This document shows positions 48,613 through 58,823 of a stretch of DNA of 64,000 nt, one piece after another. Location: assembly GCA_903823565.1 (NCBI GenBank), contig CAIJTF010000013.1:62001-126000 (forward strand). Reading direction: 5' to 3'. The stretch is from an uncultured Flavobacteriales bacterium. Lineage in GTDB: Bacteria > Bacteroidota > Bacteroidia > Flavobacteriales_D > Crocinitomicaceae. A program made the position numbers and the translations under genes. The notes beneath the pieces were generated by a model that was not told the DNA's origin, made no database searches, and worked only from the letters and a program-made list of their open reading frames with translations. How positions within the stretch are numbered: position 1 is the stretch's first letter; every line of letters begins with the position of its first letter.

Positions 48613-51600
48613 ATGGAAGTTAAAAAAAGATATTGGAAGGGTCTAGAGGAATTAAAAGAAACGCCTTCCTATTTACAGAATAAAGACTCAGAGTTTCCAA
48701 GTGAAACTTCAATTGAGCAGTTTTTGTCCAATGATCAACTGAGTGAATCATCGACAGGAAGAAGAGATTTTTTGAAGTTTCTTGGGTTTTCAGTTGCTGC
48801 TGCCACTTTGGCGGCCTGTGAGGCACCTATAACCAAGGCTGTCCCGTACGTTAATAAGCCGGAAAATGTAACTCCTGGTCAAGCCACTTGGTATGCCTCC
48901 AGCTATTATGATGGATCGTCCTATGCAAGTGTGTTAGTAAAAACAAGAGAAGGGCGTCCTATTTTTATTAAAGGCAACAAAGATTTTGGCTTTACTAACG
49001 GATCGGTAAATCCACAAATTATCGCCAGTGTTTTGAGTCTGTACGATGGAGACCGACTCAATGCGCCTCGGGTTCAAGGAAAAACCGCTTCCGTTAGCGA
49101 AGCAGACAAGGCGATTACCGCGGCATTGAGAAAAGCAACCAGCATTGCGGTTTTAACGCCAACGGTTATTAGCCCTTCGATGAAAAAGGCTCTTGGTGAA
49201 TTTTCAGCGGCATTTGGTGCTGAAGAGAGTTCCCGGGTATCCATTGTTCAATATGATGCTATTTCATACGCGGCGATAGCTGGAGCAAATGAGAAAAATT
49301 TTGGGAAGGCTTTTATTCCAAGCTATGATTTTTCAAAGGCTAAAGTAGTTGTAGGTATTGCAGCAGACTTTCTTTCAACGTGGCTGATGGCTAATGAATA
49401 TGCCCCACAATATGCACAATTGCGTAACCCAGACGCAGAAATGTCTAAACATTATCAGTTTGAATCCATTTTGTCCATAACGGGATCCAATGCCGACGTA
49501 CGGGTTCAATTAAAACCATCTGAAATTACAAGCCTTTTATCCAATATTTTAACTTCTTTAGGTGGACAGTCTTCCGTTAACAGCAAGATAAGTCCAGCCC
49601 TTCAGAAAGCTGCAACGGCTGTTGTTGGCGATTTAAAGAAAGCCATAGGAGGTTCTCTGTTGGTGTGCGGAACAAATGTGTTGGAGGACCAGTTGTTAAC
49701 CAATGCAATAAACGAGAAATTACAGAACTATGGAAAGTCAATTAGCCTAGTCTCTGAACTCAATTTATTTCGATCGGAAGATGTAAAAGCCAACCAATTG
49801 TTTGATTCAATCATCAATGGAAAGGGCCCCGATGTGCTAATAAATTTAGGTGCAAACCCGGTATATTCTCACCCAAAAGGTGCTGAGTTGAAAAAGGGAT
49901 TAAAGGCGATGAAGGTGTATGTGTCAACGGCATCTTATGCGGATGAGAGCTCTGCTGTCGCGACGCACCATGTTCCCGATCACCATTTGTTGGAAGGGTG
50001 GAATGATTACATGCCAAAAACGAGCCATTACGCAATTGCCCAACCTACGATTCGCCCGCTTGGAAATACGTATTCTGCGCTCGAGTCCATTTTGGTTTGG
50101 GGCGGATTAAAAGCGCGACCGGCCAAGACAGCGGAATCGACTGTTGCTTACGATTACATCATGGAAAATGCCATGGCCTCAAATTTTGTTTCTTCTAAGG
50201 AGGATTTCAACGCCACGGTCCACAATAGCTGTAAAGAAATTAAGTCTGAAGCGACTCCGTTAACCTTTACTGCTGTTTCGATAGAGGGTAAAAATATTCC
50301 AACCCCATCTGGTTTGGAAGTTGTTTTTTATCAGAAAACGGCGATTCGAGATGGGTCAATGTCTAGCAATCCCTGGTTACAGGAGCTACCTGATCCTATA
50401 TCAAAAGTCACCTGGGATAATTACATCACGATGAATCCCGTTGAAATGGATCAACAAGGATATAATACAACCTATGACCAAGAGCATGGCTTGAGTATGG
50501 CGACCATTACGGTTGACGGAAAAACGGTCACTTTACCTGTATACCCTCAGCCTGGACAGGCGCTTGGCACGGTTGGAATTGCCTTGGGTTATGGAAGAGG
50601 AGCTAGTGGGGAAGCAATTGGTAAGGGTGCCTACCAAACCAAAGAATACGGAGGTTATGATTTAGATTCAAACGGTAAAAAGAAAGGGATTGGTCAAAAT
50701 GTTTTTGGTTTGTTGCCCGTGGTTGATGGTCGTAGACTTTTCTCTGCTGGGGCCAAAATGGCGAAGGTAGAGGGCCTTTATTCCATTGCCGCCACACAGA
50801 TTCACCACACCGTAATGGGGCGTGATTCCATCGTTCGAGAAACCACCCGTTCAATTTATCCCGTTGGCGAGGGTGAGGCACGAAAAAATAAAAACCAATA
50901 TAACCCTGCGCATACCTTGCAGCGTTTGAATGAGCACGGTCATCATGAGGAGGCTCCTGTTTCGGAATTTGACTTGTGGAATGCCCATCCAGTTGAAAAT
51001 GTAGGCCATCGTTGGGGAATGACCATTGATTTATCCACTTGTATTGGGTGTGGTTCGTGTTTGGTTGCTTGTCAAGCTGAAAATAATGTTCCCGTTGTGG
51101 GCAAGGATGAAGTTCGTAGGGGTCGAGAAATGCACTGGTTGCGAATTGACCGGTATTATGCCTCAGATCAAGAATCTCAGGTTGGGAAGAAAAAGGACGA
51201 GCATTCTTTCAATTACACCTTGGCAGAAAAAGCATCGGTTAACCCAACAGTAGTTCATATGCCTTTGATGTGTCATCATTGTAATCACGCTCCATGCGAA
51301 ACGGTATGTCCTGTTGCTGCAACTACTCACAGCAATGAAGGTTTGAACCAAATGACGTACAATCGATGCATTGGAACCCGTTATTGTGCTAACAACTGTC
51401 CTTATAAGGTGCGCCGCTTTAATTGGTTCAATTATCCATCCTACAAGAAATTTACGGAAGTTAATCCGGCGCAAGATGATTTGGGTCGAATGGTACTTAA
51501 TCCAGACGTAACGGTTCGAACGCGCGGTGTCATGGAGAAATGTTCCTTCTGTGTTCAGCGAATTCAAAGCGTTAAACTGGATGCAAAGAAAAGTGCTCAG

Positions 51601-51795
51601 CCTGTAAAAGATGGCGATTTGAAAACGGCTTGTTCTGAGGTTTGTCCAACCAATGCCATAATTGTGGGCGATTGGAACGACGAAAAGTCAGAAATTCGAA
51701 AAAGTTCTAAGTCAGCACGATCGTACCAAGCGCTGGAAGAGGTTGGTGTTAAACCAAACATTTGGTATAAGGTCAAGGTAAGAAACCAAGGATAA
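48613..51795 (+). CDS. actB: Alternative complex III iron-sulfur protein ActB (TAT-exported)
   Basis: 1060 residues. A twin-arginine signal is present inside an N-terminal extension (GRRDFLKFLGFSVAAATLAAC, near residue 50-70) and ends in a lipobox Cys. The large central part resembles molybdopterin oxidoreductases but ActB has no cofactor. The C-terminal ferredoxin part has CIGCGSCLVACQAENN, CHHCNHAPCETVCPVAATTH, CIGTRYCANNCPYKVRRFNW, CSFCVQRIQ and CSEVCPTNA, enough for three 4Fe-4S and one 3Fe-4S clusters. It fits between ActA and ActC in the complex. Its export would need TatC, encoded in this window. Confidence 0.95.
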   Translation: MEVKKRYWKGLEELKETPSYLQNKDSEFPSETSIEQFLSNDQLSESSTGRRDFLKFLGFSVAAATLAACEAPITKAVPYVNKPENVTPGQATWYASSYYDGSSYASVLVKTREGRPIFIKGNKDFGFTNGSVNPQIIASVLSLYDGDRLNAPRVQGKTASVSEADKAITAALRKATSIAVLTPTVISPSMKKALGEFSAAFGAEESSRVSIVQYDAISYAAIAGANEKNFGKAFIPSYDFSKAKVVVGIAADFLSTWLMANEYAPQYAQLRNPDAEMSKHYQFESILSITGSNADVRVQLKPSEITSLLSNILTSLGGQSSVNSKISPALQKAATAVVGDLKKAIGGSLLVCGTNVLEDQLLTNAINEKLQNYGKSISLVSELNLFRSEDVKANQLFDSIINGKGPDVLINLGANPVYSHPKGAELKKGLKAMKVYVSTASYADESSAVATHHVPDHHLLEGWNDYMPKTSHYAIAQPTIRPLGNTYSALESILVWGGLKARPAKTAESTVAYDYIMENAMASNFVSSKEDFNATVHNSCKEIKSEATPLTFTAVSIEGKNIPTPSGLEVVFYQKTAIRDGSMSSNPWLQELPDPISKVTWDNYITMNPVEMDQQGYNTTYDQEHGLSMATITVDGKTVTLPVYPQPGQALGTVGIALGYGRGASGEAIGKGAYQTKEYGGYDLDSNGKKKGIGQNVFGLLPVVDGRRLFSAGAKMAKVEGLYSIAATQIHHTVMGRDSIVRETTRSIYPVGEGEARKNKNQYNPAHTLQRLNEHGHHEEAPVSEFDLWNAHPVENVGHRWGMTIDLSTCIGCGSCLVACQAENNVPVVGKDEVRRGREMHWLRIDRYYASDQESQVGKKKDEHSFNYTLAEKASVNPTVVHMPLMCHHCNHAPCETVCPVAATTHSNEGLNQMTYNRCIGTRYCANNCPYKVRRFNWFNYPSYKKFTEVNPAQDDLGRMVLNPDVTVRTRGVMEKCSFCVQRIQSVKLDAKKSAQPVKDGDLKTACSEVCPTNAIIVGDWNDEKSEIRKSSKSARSYQALEEVGVKPNIWYKVKVRNQG

Positions 51796-51819
51796 TAATT
51801 AAGAGAAAAACAAAAAGGA

Positions 51820-53208
51820 ATGCAAAAAGAAGCAGCAATTCGGGAGCCTCTAATTTTAGGACATAAAACCTATCACGACGTTACAGAGGATGTTTGCCGA
51901 CCTATTGAAGATAAGGCCCCTAAAATGTGGTACATATTATTTTCTATCGCGTTAATAATTGGTCTCTACGGCGTGGGCTCCATTTGTTATTTATTGGGCA
52001 CGGGAATTGGCGTTTGGGGATTAAATAAAACCATTGGATGGGCTTGGGACATTACGAATTTCGTGTGGTGGGTTGGTATTGGTCATGCCGGGACATTAAT
52101 CTCTGCGGTATTATTACTGTTTCGACAAAAATGGCGTATGGCCATCAACCGGTCTGCTGAGGCGATGACAATATTTGCGGTATTTATGGCGGGGACCTTT
52201 CCATTAATTCACATGGGGCGTCTTTGGGTTGGCTATTGGGTTTTACCCATTCCTAACCATTTTGGTTCTTTGTGGGTAAATTTCAATTCTCCCTTGTTGT
52301 GGGATGTGTTCGCCATCTCAACGTACCTTTCGGTTTCCTTGGTATTTTGGTATATTGGATTAATACCTGATTTTGCGACCATTCGCGATCGCGCCAAAAA
52401 ACCGGTTGCTAAAAGAATGTATTCTATTCTTTCGTTCGGATGGACCGGAAGGGCGAAACACTGGAATCGTTTTGAATTAGTTTCTTTGGTGCTTGCCGGT
52501 TTAGCTACTCCATTAGTGTTCTCCGTACACTCTATTGTATCCTTTGACTTTGCCACTTCAGTAATTCCTGGATGGCACACCACCATCTTCCCACCGTATT
52601 TTGTGGCAGGGGCCGTTTTTTCGGGATTTGCTATGGTGCAGACCTTATTGCTTGTAATGCGAAAGGCCATGAATTTAGAGGCTTATATTCACACAAAACA
52701 TGTCGAGTATATGAACATTGTAATCATGGTTACAGGTTCAATCGTTGGTACGGCGTATATTACAGAGCTTTTTATTTCTTGGTATTCAGGCGTTGAATAT
52801 GAAGCCTATGCCTTTTTGAATCGTGCTACTGGACCCTATTGGTGGGCGTATTGGTCAATGATGACCTGTAATGTAATTTCTCCTCAATTAATGTGGATTC
52901 GCAAATTAAGAAGAAGCTTGTTGTTTACGTTCTTCATTTCTATTGTGGTAAACATAGGAATGTGGTTTGAACGATATGTTATTATTGTCACGTCCATCCA
53001 TCGGGATTACATCCCTGCTGCTTGGAGTATGCACTACCCAAGCCATATTGATATAGCCGTTTACATTGGGACGATTGGATTGTTCTTTACCTTCTTTCTT
53101 TTGTTTGCAAGATATTTTCCAGTGCTTGCCTTGAACGAGGTGAAAACCATCCTAAAAGGGTCGGGGCAGTCGTACAAAGAATCACCGGATTACCATAAAC
53201 ACCATTAA
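51820..53208 (+). CDS. actC: Alternative complex III quinol-binding subunit ActC (NrfD-like)
   Basis: 462 residues with about ten membrane helices. NrfD/PsrC-type features are clear: WDITNFVWWVGIGHAGTLISA near residue 75, GWTGRAKHWNRFE, VSFDFATSVIPGWHTTIFPPYFVAGAVFSG, and WFERYVIIVTS. The conserved His and Asp near the first two helices are expected to bind menaquinol. It begins 24 bases after actB and ends 10 bases before actD. Confidence 0.95.
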   Translation: MQKEAAIREPLILGHKTYHDVTEDVCRPIEDKAPKMWYILFSIALIIGLYGVGSICYLLGTGIGVWGLNKTIGWAWDITNFVWWVGIGHAGTLISAVLLLFRQKWRMAINRSAEAMTIFAVFMAGTFPLIHMGRLWVGYWVLPIPNHFGSLWVNFNSPLLWDVFAISTYLSVSLVFWYIGLIPDFATIRDRAKKPVAKRMYSILSFGWTGRAKHWNRFELVSLVLAGLATPLVFSVHSIVSFDFATSVIPGWHTTIFPPYFVAGAVFSGFAMVQTLLLVMRKAMNLEAYIHTKHVEYMNIVIMVTGSIVGTAYITELFISWYSGVEYEAYAFLNRATGPYWWAYWSMMTCNVISPQLMWIRKLRRSLLFTFFISIVVNIGMWFERYVIIVTSIHRDYIPAAWSMHYPSHIDIAVYIGTIGLFFTFFLLFARYFPVLALNEVKTILKGSGQSYKESPDYHKHH

Positions 53209-53218
53209 GAATTATCGT

Positions 53219-53755
53219 ATGTCAGAAAAAATAATTTATGCGATGTATGGAGACGACGAGGTGCTTAAGTCAAGCGCAAAAAAGTTGGTTTCCAACGGAG
53301 TAAACATTACAGAGGTTTACAGTCCTTTTCCAATCCATGGAATTGACCCTATTATAGGGGTTAAGCCTACCCGTTTAGGTATAATGGCATTTTTATATGG
53401 GCTTACTGGATTGACTTTAGCTACTATAGGAATGTACTACTTTATGGTGGTTGAGTGGAAAATGAATATTGGTGGAAAGCCAAACTTTACATATGTAGAA
53501 AATATTCTTGCCTTTATCCCAATTTCCTTCGAATTTACCGTACTGTGTGCGGCCCATGGAATGGCCATAACCTATTTGATTTTAAATCGAACCCTTCCAG
53601 GAATGCCTGCACAAAATCCAGATCCACGAACCACGGATGATAAGTTTGTTATGGAGATAAGAATGTCCGAAAATGAAAAGCTATCGGAAGATACCCTTGA
53701 GGCTTTGTTAAAGGAAACGGGCTATGAAGAACTTGAGAAAAAAATTGTTTCGTAA
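53219..53755 (+). CDS. actD: Alternative complex III subunit ActD (DUF3341)
   Basis: 178 residues. The start (IIYAMYGDDEVLKSSAKKLVSNGVNITEVYSPFPIHGID in short strands) is the DUF3341 cytoplasmic domain; two membrane helices follow at about 57-78 and 95-120. The subunit sits at the cytoplasmic side of the complex. Length and order match other ActD. It overlaps the possible upstream part of actE reading frame but not its likely start. Confidence 0.93.
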   Translation: MSEKIIYAMYGDDEVLKSSAKKLVSNGVNITEVYSPFPIHGIDPIIGVKPTRLGIMAFLYGLTGLTLATIGMYYFMVVEWKMNIGGKPNFTYVENILAFIPISFEFTVLCAAHGMAITYLILNRTLPGMPAQNPDPRTTDDKFVMEIRMSENEKLSEDTLEALLKETGYEELEKKIVS

Positions 53756-53771
53756 GAAAAAGGGAAGTAAG

Positions 53772-54491
53772 ATGAAAAAATCCTTTATACAACTTGTAAC
53801 GCTTACCACCATGTTAATAGCAATGGTAGCATGTAAGCAGGACCCTACAAAACCAGGACTTGAATACATGCCTGACATGTATCGTTCCCCTGCCATTGAG
53901 GCTTATGTTGATTATGGTGAGGTTCGAGGGCGCACGGACAATAACAAAAAACGTTTATTGACAGCCTTAACTCCTCCGCTTCATACGATTCCATTTTATG
54001 GAAAGATGGACAGTGCTAGTTTGGCCGTTAATTTGCCTTATCAACGATTAGCGAATTCGGCTATGTCCTTGTCGCATGGACTATTTGAGGGAATTGAAAG
54101 AAGCAGCGAAATCAATCATTATGATGCTTCGGCAGCCGACAATAATCCGATTCCTTCCTCCGCGGCCGTTGTCGCCAAAGGAAAAGAACTGTATACGGCG
54201 ATGTGTCAACATTGTCATGGAGAACAGGGAGACGGCCAAGGCCCAATGGTAAAATCGGGGGCTTATAATGGGGTTCCTAATTATAAGGATGCAGACCGTG
54301 CGAGCAAATCGGATGGACAATGGTTTTATTCCATTTATTATGGTAAAGGAATGATGGGCGCCCATCGCTCACTTTTAAGCAAGGAGGAAATTTGGAGTGT
54401 AATCCATTATTTAAGAACCATTGCACCTCGTGTTGAAAAGGTTGAGGCAACCAGTCCTGCAGCACCAGCGGCTCCTGCTCCAAAAATGTAA
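53772..54491 (+). CDS. actE: Alternative complex III monoheme cytochrome c lipoprotein ActE
   Basis: 239 residues from the ATG at 53772; the ORF extends upstream into actD but that region is not a normal signal peptide. The lipobox IAMVAC gives a mature Cys at about residue 20. The heme c site is CQHCHGEQGDG near residue 140, and a later Met in GKGMMGAHRSLLS is a likely axial ligand. A Pro/Ala-rich tail closes the protein. ActE likely passes electrons to cytochrome oxidase or a mobile cytochrome. Confidence 0.93.
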   Translation: MKKSFIQLVTLTTMLIAMVACKQDPTKPGLEYMPDMYRSPAIEAYVDYGEVRGRTDNNKKRLLTALTPPLHTIPFYGKMDSASLAVNLPYQRLANSAMSLSHGLFEGIERSSEINHYDASAADNNPIPSSAAVVAKGKELYTAMCQHCHGEQGDGQGPMVKSGAYNGVPNYKDADRASKSDGQWFYSIYYGKGMMGAHRSLLSKEEIWSVIHYLRTIAPRVEKVEATSPAAPAAPAPKM

Positions 54492-54513
54492 AATAATTTA
54501 TTTGAAACGAATT

Positions 54514-55701
54514 ATGGAATTCTCTATTACCAAAAAAGCATCAAATCTCTCCCGAGGGCTATTTATTATAGGCCTTATATCCATCATTATTGGCGTAGCA
54601 TTAAACTATGACAGTGAGCATTTTGCTACTCGATTGCTTGGAAGCGGTTTAGCAAATGCCTTTTTCTTTTTTGCCTTAGGCTTAGGTGCGTTGTTTTTCC
54701 TTGCGCTCAATTATGCAACAGAGGCTGGATGGTATGCCGTTGTTAAACGCGTTATCGAATCGGTGGCCTTGTACTTACCCTATGGAATCGGGGCATTAGC
54801 GTTGGTTCTTCTTACTATTTCCTTCATGAAAGGGGCACATATTTACTTATGGATGGACGACCATTTTATCCACACGGATAAAATTATTGAAGGAAAAACA
54901 CCTTACCTGAACGTGGTTTTCTTCTGGATTAGAACGGTCGTATACTTTACCGTTTATCTGCTTTTTTTACGTGGATTCCGTAAGCGTTCCTTATTGGAGG
55001 ACCAAGAAGGGGGTACAAGCCTGCATTTTGCCAATTATCGCAAGGGGGCATTATTCCTTGTTTTCTTCGCGGTTTTCAGTTCCACTTCTGCGTGGGATTG
55101 GATTATGTCTATCGATGTTCACTGGTTTTCAACGCTCTTCGGTTGGTACACATTTGCGGGCATGTGGGTGTCTGCCATGGTCGTGATAGTGTTAACAACC
55201 TTGTATTTGAAATCTTTGGGTTATTTAGAAAACGTTAACGATTCCCATATTCACGATATTGGAAAATGGGTGTTCGCCATCTCTTTTTTATGGTCTTACC
55301 TTTGGTTTTCGCAATACATGCTTATTTGGTATGCGAATATAGGTGAGGAAGTTGCTTATTACATTATGCGTACGGAGCATTTTAAGTTTTTATATTTTGG
55401 AATGTTCTTCATCAATTTTGTCTTTCCCATGCTTATTTTAATGTCAAGGGATGCGAAAAGAAATGCGGGTATTTTGACCTTTGTAGGTGTCGTTATTCTA
55501 ATCGGGCATTGGTTGGATGTATATATAATGGTTTCCGCTGGTTCTTTAGGCCCTAATGCCCACATTGGTTTTATAGAAATTGGTATGGCCCTATTGTTGG
55601 CTGGATTGTTCATTCACGTGTTGCTTAAGAATTTAACTAAAGCACCACTTACTCCGGTTAACCACCCGTTTTTAGATGAGAGTGTTCACCATGAATTTTA
55701 A
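54514..55701 (+). CDS. actF: Alternative complex III membrane subunit ActF
   Basis: 395 residues from the ATG at 54514; the frame stays open upstream into actE but the family start is MEFSITKKASNLSRG. About ten membrane helices, including LFIIGLISIIIGVALNY and WDWIMSIDVHWFSTLFGWY, match ActF, a shorter NrfD-like relative of ActC. It is the last act gene and is followed after 18 bases by coxB, which supports a physical supercomplex of complex III and oxidase. Confidence 0.93.
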   Translation: MEFSITKKASNLSRGLFIIGLISIIIGVALNYDSEHFATRLLGSGLANAFFFFALGLGALFFLALNYATEAGWYAVVKRVIESVALYLPYGIGALALVLLTISFMKGAHIYLWMDDHFIHTDKIIEGKTPYLNVVFFWIRTVVYFTVYLLFLRGFRKRSLLEDQEGGTSLHFANYRKGALFLVFFAVFSSTSAWDWIMSIDVHWFSTLFGWYTFAGMWVSAMVVIVLTTLYLKSLGYLENVNDSHIHDIGKWVFAISFLWSYLWFSQYMLIWYANIGEEVAYYIMRTEHFKFLYFGMFFINFVFPMLILMSRDAKRNAGILTFVGVVILIGHWLDVYIMVSAGSLGPNAHIGFIEIGMALLLAGLFIHVLLKNLTKAPLTPVNHPFLDESVHHEF

Positions 55702-55719
55702 ATAAAATAACTACAGGAG

Positions 55720-56901
55720 ATGGAAAATAAATTGATGATGATTTTGATTGTGGTAATTGGGGCAATTGCTCTAGCCCAATTGGTTCGTGTTTACGAATTA
55801 ACATCGAAATTACGACAGAGAGGAGAGCATGAGATTCCGAATCGAGACAATGTATTCAATTCCAAGTTAATGCTTTTGTTTATGATCTTTCAGTTTGGAG
55901 GATTCATTTATCTCGTGGCTAAATATGGATGGACGGGAAGAGGGCCTGCGGCATCTATCGAGGGGGCCACTACCGATTGGTTGCTGAATCTTAACTTAAT
56001 CATAATAACTGCGGTTTTCTTTTTGACCAATTTTTTACTATTCTATTTTGCCTATAAATACGTAAAGAAACCTGGAGTTCCTGCTTATTTCTACCCTCAC
56101 AACAATAAGTTGGAAATGTTGTGGACGGTTGTTCCGGCTGCTGTTTTAGCGGTTATTATAATTCTAGGATTGAAAACGTGGAATGAACTAACGGGGCCCT
56201 CTGCGCCCAATGCGGTGAACGTGGAATTATACTCGAAACAATTTGGTTGGGTAGCGCGATATGGTGGCGCGGACAACAAGCTTGGCAAAGCTGATTATAA
56301 GTTAATAACCTCCAAAAACAAGTTGGGATTAGTTACGGAAGAAACGCTTTTAGCATCCATTGAGCAAATTGAAAAAGGTGAAGAGGGAATTCATAAGATA
56401 GAAGGTCAACTAAACAGTAACAATATTGTGCTTTCAGATTCTGTTCGTAAGGCCTATCGCGAAAGTCTTGGAAACAAGGAACGTTTGTTAAGGCTGTTGA
56501 GACAGATGCAAGCGACGCATACTAAAAAAAGTGATGCGAGTGCCTATGATGACGTAATAGTTGAGGATAAATTGGTGCTAAGAAAAAACACTCCCTATGA
56601 ATTTACGTTTCGAGCAGAGGACGTAATTCACTCGGCCTATTTCCCACATTTTCGAGCTCAAATTAATACCGTTCCAGGTTTAGTAACACGGTTGAAGTTT
56701 ACGCCAACGATGACTACCAAGGAGTACCGCTCGGTTAAAAATCTACCAACGTTTAATTACATATTAATGTGTAATAAGATTTGTGGTAGCGGACATTATC
56801 AAATGAAAATGTTAGTAGAGGTATTGGACGAAAAGGAATACGATGCTTGGTTTAAAAACAAGCAAAAAGAGACCTTTAAAGCTAGTTTTCTTAAAAAATA
56901 G
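55720..56901 (+). CDS. coxB: Cytochrome c oxidase subunit II
   Basis: 393 residues. Three or four N-terminal membrane helices (one more than usual before the standard pair near 88-112 and 132-150) precede the periplasmic cupredoxin domain. The CuA site is complete: H in VIHSAYFPHF, then CNKICGSGHYQMKM with two Cys, His and Met. A long insertion of about 85 residues (KQFGWVARYGG to DDVIVEDKL) interrupts the beta domain, as usual in Bacteroidota. Subunit II takes electrons from cytochrome c or directly from the Act complex encoded upstream. Confidence 0.95.
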   Translation: MENKLMMILIVVIGAIALAQLVRVYELTSKLRQRGEHEIPNRDNVFNSKLMLLFMIFQFGGFIYLVAKYGWTGRGPAASIEGATTDWLLNLNLIIITAVFFLTNFLLFYFAYKYVKKPGVPAYFYPHNNKLEMLWTVVPAAVLAVIIILGLKTWNELTGPSAPNAVNVELYSKQFGWVARYGGADNKLGKADYKLITSKNKLGLVTEETLLASIEQIEKGEEGIHKIEGQLNSNNIVLSDSVRKAYRESLGNKERLLRLLRQMQATHTKKSDASAYDDVIVEDKLVLRKNTPYEFTFRAEDVIHSAYFPHFRAQINTVPGLVTRLKFTPTMTTKEYRSVKNLPTFNYILMCNKICGSGHYQMKMLVEVLDEKEYDAWFKNKQKETFKASFLKK

Positions 56902-56957
56902 AAAGGGGCAAACAAATAATTCGATCTTAATGTTTAATTCACGTAATTATATTTAAA

Positions 56958-58814
56958 ATGGCTTCAGTAACGCACGACCACCACGCTCACGACGAGCATG
57001 AACATCACCACGAGGAAGGATTTATATCGAAGTATATTTTCAGCCAAGATCACAAAATGATTGGGAAACAGTTTTTAATAACGGCTGTTTTCATGGGCTT
57101 GGTGGCTATGCTTTTATCCATTCTTTTCCGTATTCAGTTAGCATGGCCAGGAGAGGAATCGGAATTCTTACATTTTTTCTTAGGGGATAAATGGGCACCT
57201 AAAGGGGTATTGGATTCGGAAATGTATCTTGGTCTCGTTACCATTCACGGGACTATTATGGTTTTCTTCCTCCTTACAGGTGGGTTATCAGGAACCTTTT
57301 CAAACATCTTGATTCCTTTACAATTAGGTGCGAGGGATATGGCTTCGGGCTTTTTGAACATGCTTTCCTACTGGTTCTTTTTCCTGTCCTCTTTAATTAT
57401 GTTTCTCTCCTTGTTTGTTATGAACGGAGCCATTTTTGGAATTGATATTCCCGGAGAGTGGGGAACGAGCGGTAATGGTCCCGCGATGGCAGGATGGACG
57501 GTATACCCTCCCCTTTCAGCCCTTCCGCAAGCGGTATCGGGTTCAGGATTTGGTATGACATTATGGTTAATTTCAATGGCTATTTTCATCGCAGGATCCT
57601 TAATTGGAAGCTTGAATTATATCGTAACGGTATTAAACTTACGAACCGCAGGAATGACTATGACAAGAATGCCTTTAACCATTTGGGCTTTCTTTGTGAC
57701 AGCAATATTAGGGGTATTATCCTTCCCTGTTTTGTTGTCTGCTGCCTTATTGTTAATCATGGACCGACTTGCTGGAACCAGTTTTTATCTGTCGGACATT
57801 ATGGTTAAAGGTCAGATGCTAACCAATCACGGGGGGTCTCCATTGTTGTTTCAACACTTGTTCTGGTTCCTAGGACACCCTGAAGTATATATCGTTTTAC
57901 TTCCTGCCCTGGGCCTTTCTTCTGAAATTATTGCGACCAATGCTCGAAAACCGATTTTTGGGTATAAAGCCATGATTGGGTCTATCCTTGCTATTGGATT
58001 CCTTTCATTTATCGTTTGGGGCCATCACATGTTTATTACCGGGATGAATCCCTTTTTAGGTAGTGTTTTCGTTTTTACTACCCTATTAATTGCTATTCCA
58101 TCCGCCGTAAAGGTCTTCAATTATATTACAACGCTTTGGAGAGGGTCTATCGTTTTTACTCCTGCCATGTTGTTTGCCATTGCCTTGGTGTCCACCTTCA
58201 TTACTGGGGGAGTAACAGGGATTATTTTGGCCGATTCTGCCTTAGACATTGCTATACATGACACGTACTTTGTTGTGGCGCATTTTCATATCGTAATGGG
58301 TATGTCTGCGGTATTCGGGATGTTCGCGGGCGTATATCATTGGTTTCCTAAAATGTATGGCCGCATGATGAATGCTCGTATGGGGTACGCTCATTTTTGG
58401 ATTACCTTGGTAGGGGCCTATGGGGTATTCTTTCCCATGCACTTCGTTGGAATAGCTGGGGCACCTAGAAGGTATTATGATTATTCTGTTTACGGTACTT
58501 TTGACACGGAGTCCTATGGGATGATTGTGGACCTAAACGTAGTTATAACGTTTTTTGCCATAGTTGCTGCTCTAGGCCAGGCTATCTTCCTGTTTAACTT
58601 CTTTTATAGTATTTACAGAGGGCCTGTAGCACCAACGAATCCTTGGAAGTCAAATACCTTAGAGTGGACTACACCGGTTGAACATTTACACGGTAACTGG
58701 CCGGGGCCGCTTCCTGTAGTTCATAGATGGCCTTATGATTATTCAAAACCTGGAGCTGCAGAGGATTTTATCCCTCAAAATGTTCCCCTTGCAGAAGGCG
58801 AGGAAGAACATTAA
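56958..58814 (+). CDS. coxA: Cytochrome c oxidase subunit I
   Basis: 618 residues with twelve core membrane helices. The heme-copper ligands are present: the low-spin heme His in VTIHGTIMVFF, CuB site GHPEVYIVLLPALG with its His, Glu and Tyr (A1-type proton channel Glu in HPEVY), WGHHMFITG with two CuB His, and HDTYFVVAHFHIVMG. The N terminus is His-rich (DHHAHDEHEHHHEE), a feature I would expect to bind metal or stay unstructured. It reduces oxygen to water and pumps protons. Subunits III and IV are not next to it; the opposite-strand DUF3109 gene follows. Confidence 0.96.
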   Translation: MASVTHDHHAHDEHEHHHEEGFISKYIFSQDHKMIGKQFLITAVFMGLVAMLLSILFRIQLAWPGEESEFLHFFLGDKWAPKGVLDSEMYLGLVTIHGTIMVFFLLTGGLSGTFSNILIPLQLGARDMASGFLNMLSYWFFFLSSLIMFLSLFVMNGAIFGIDIPGEWGTSGNGPAMAGWTVYPPLSALPQAVSGSGFGMTLWLISMAIFIAGSLIGSLNYIVTVLNLRTAGMTMTRMPLTIWAFFVTAILGVLSFPVLLSAALLLIMDRLAGTSFYLSDIMVKGQMLTNHGGSPLLFQHLFWFLGHPEVYIVLLPALGLSSEIIATNARKPIFGYKAMIGSILAIGFLSFIVWGHHMFITGMNPFLGSVFVFTTLLIAIPSAVKVFNYITTLWRGSIVFTPAMLFAIALVSTFITGGVTGIILADSALDIAIHDTYFVVAHFHIVMGMSAVFGMFAGVYHWFPKMYGRMMNARMGYAHFWITLVGAYGVFFPMHFVGIAGAPRRYYDYSVYGTFDTESYGMIVDLNVVITFFAIVAALGQAIFLFNFFYSIYRGPVAPTNPWKSNTLEWTTPVEHLHGNWPGPLPVVHRWPYDYSKPGAAEDFIPQNVPLAEGEEEH

Positions 58815-58823
58815 GACGCAACG

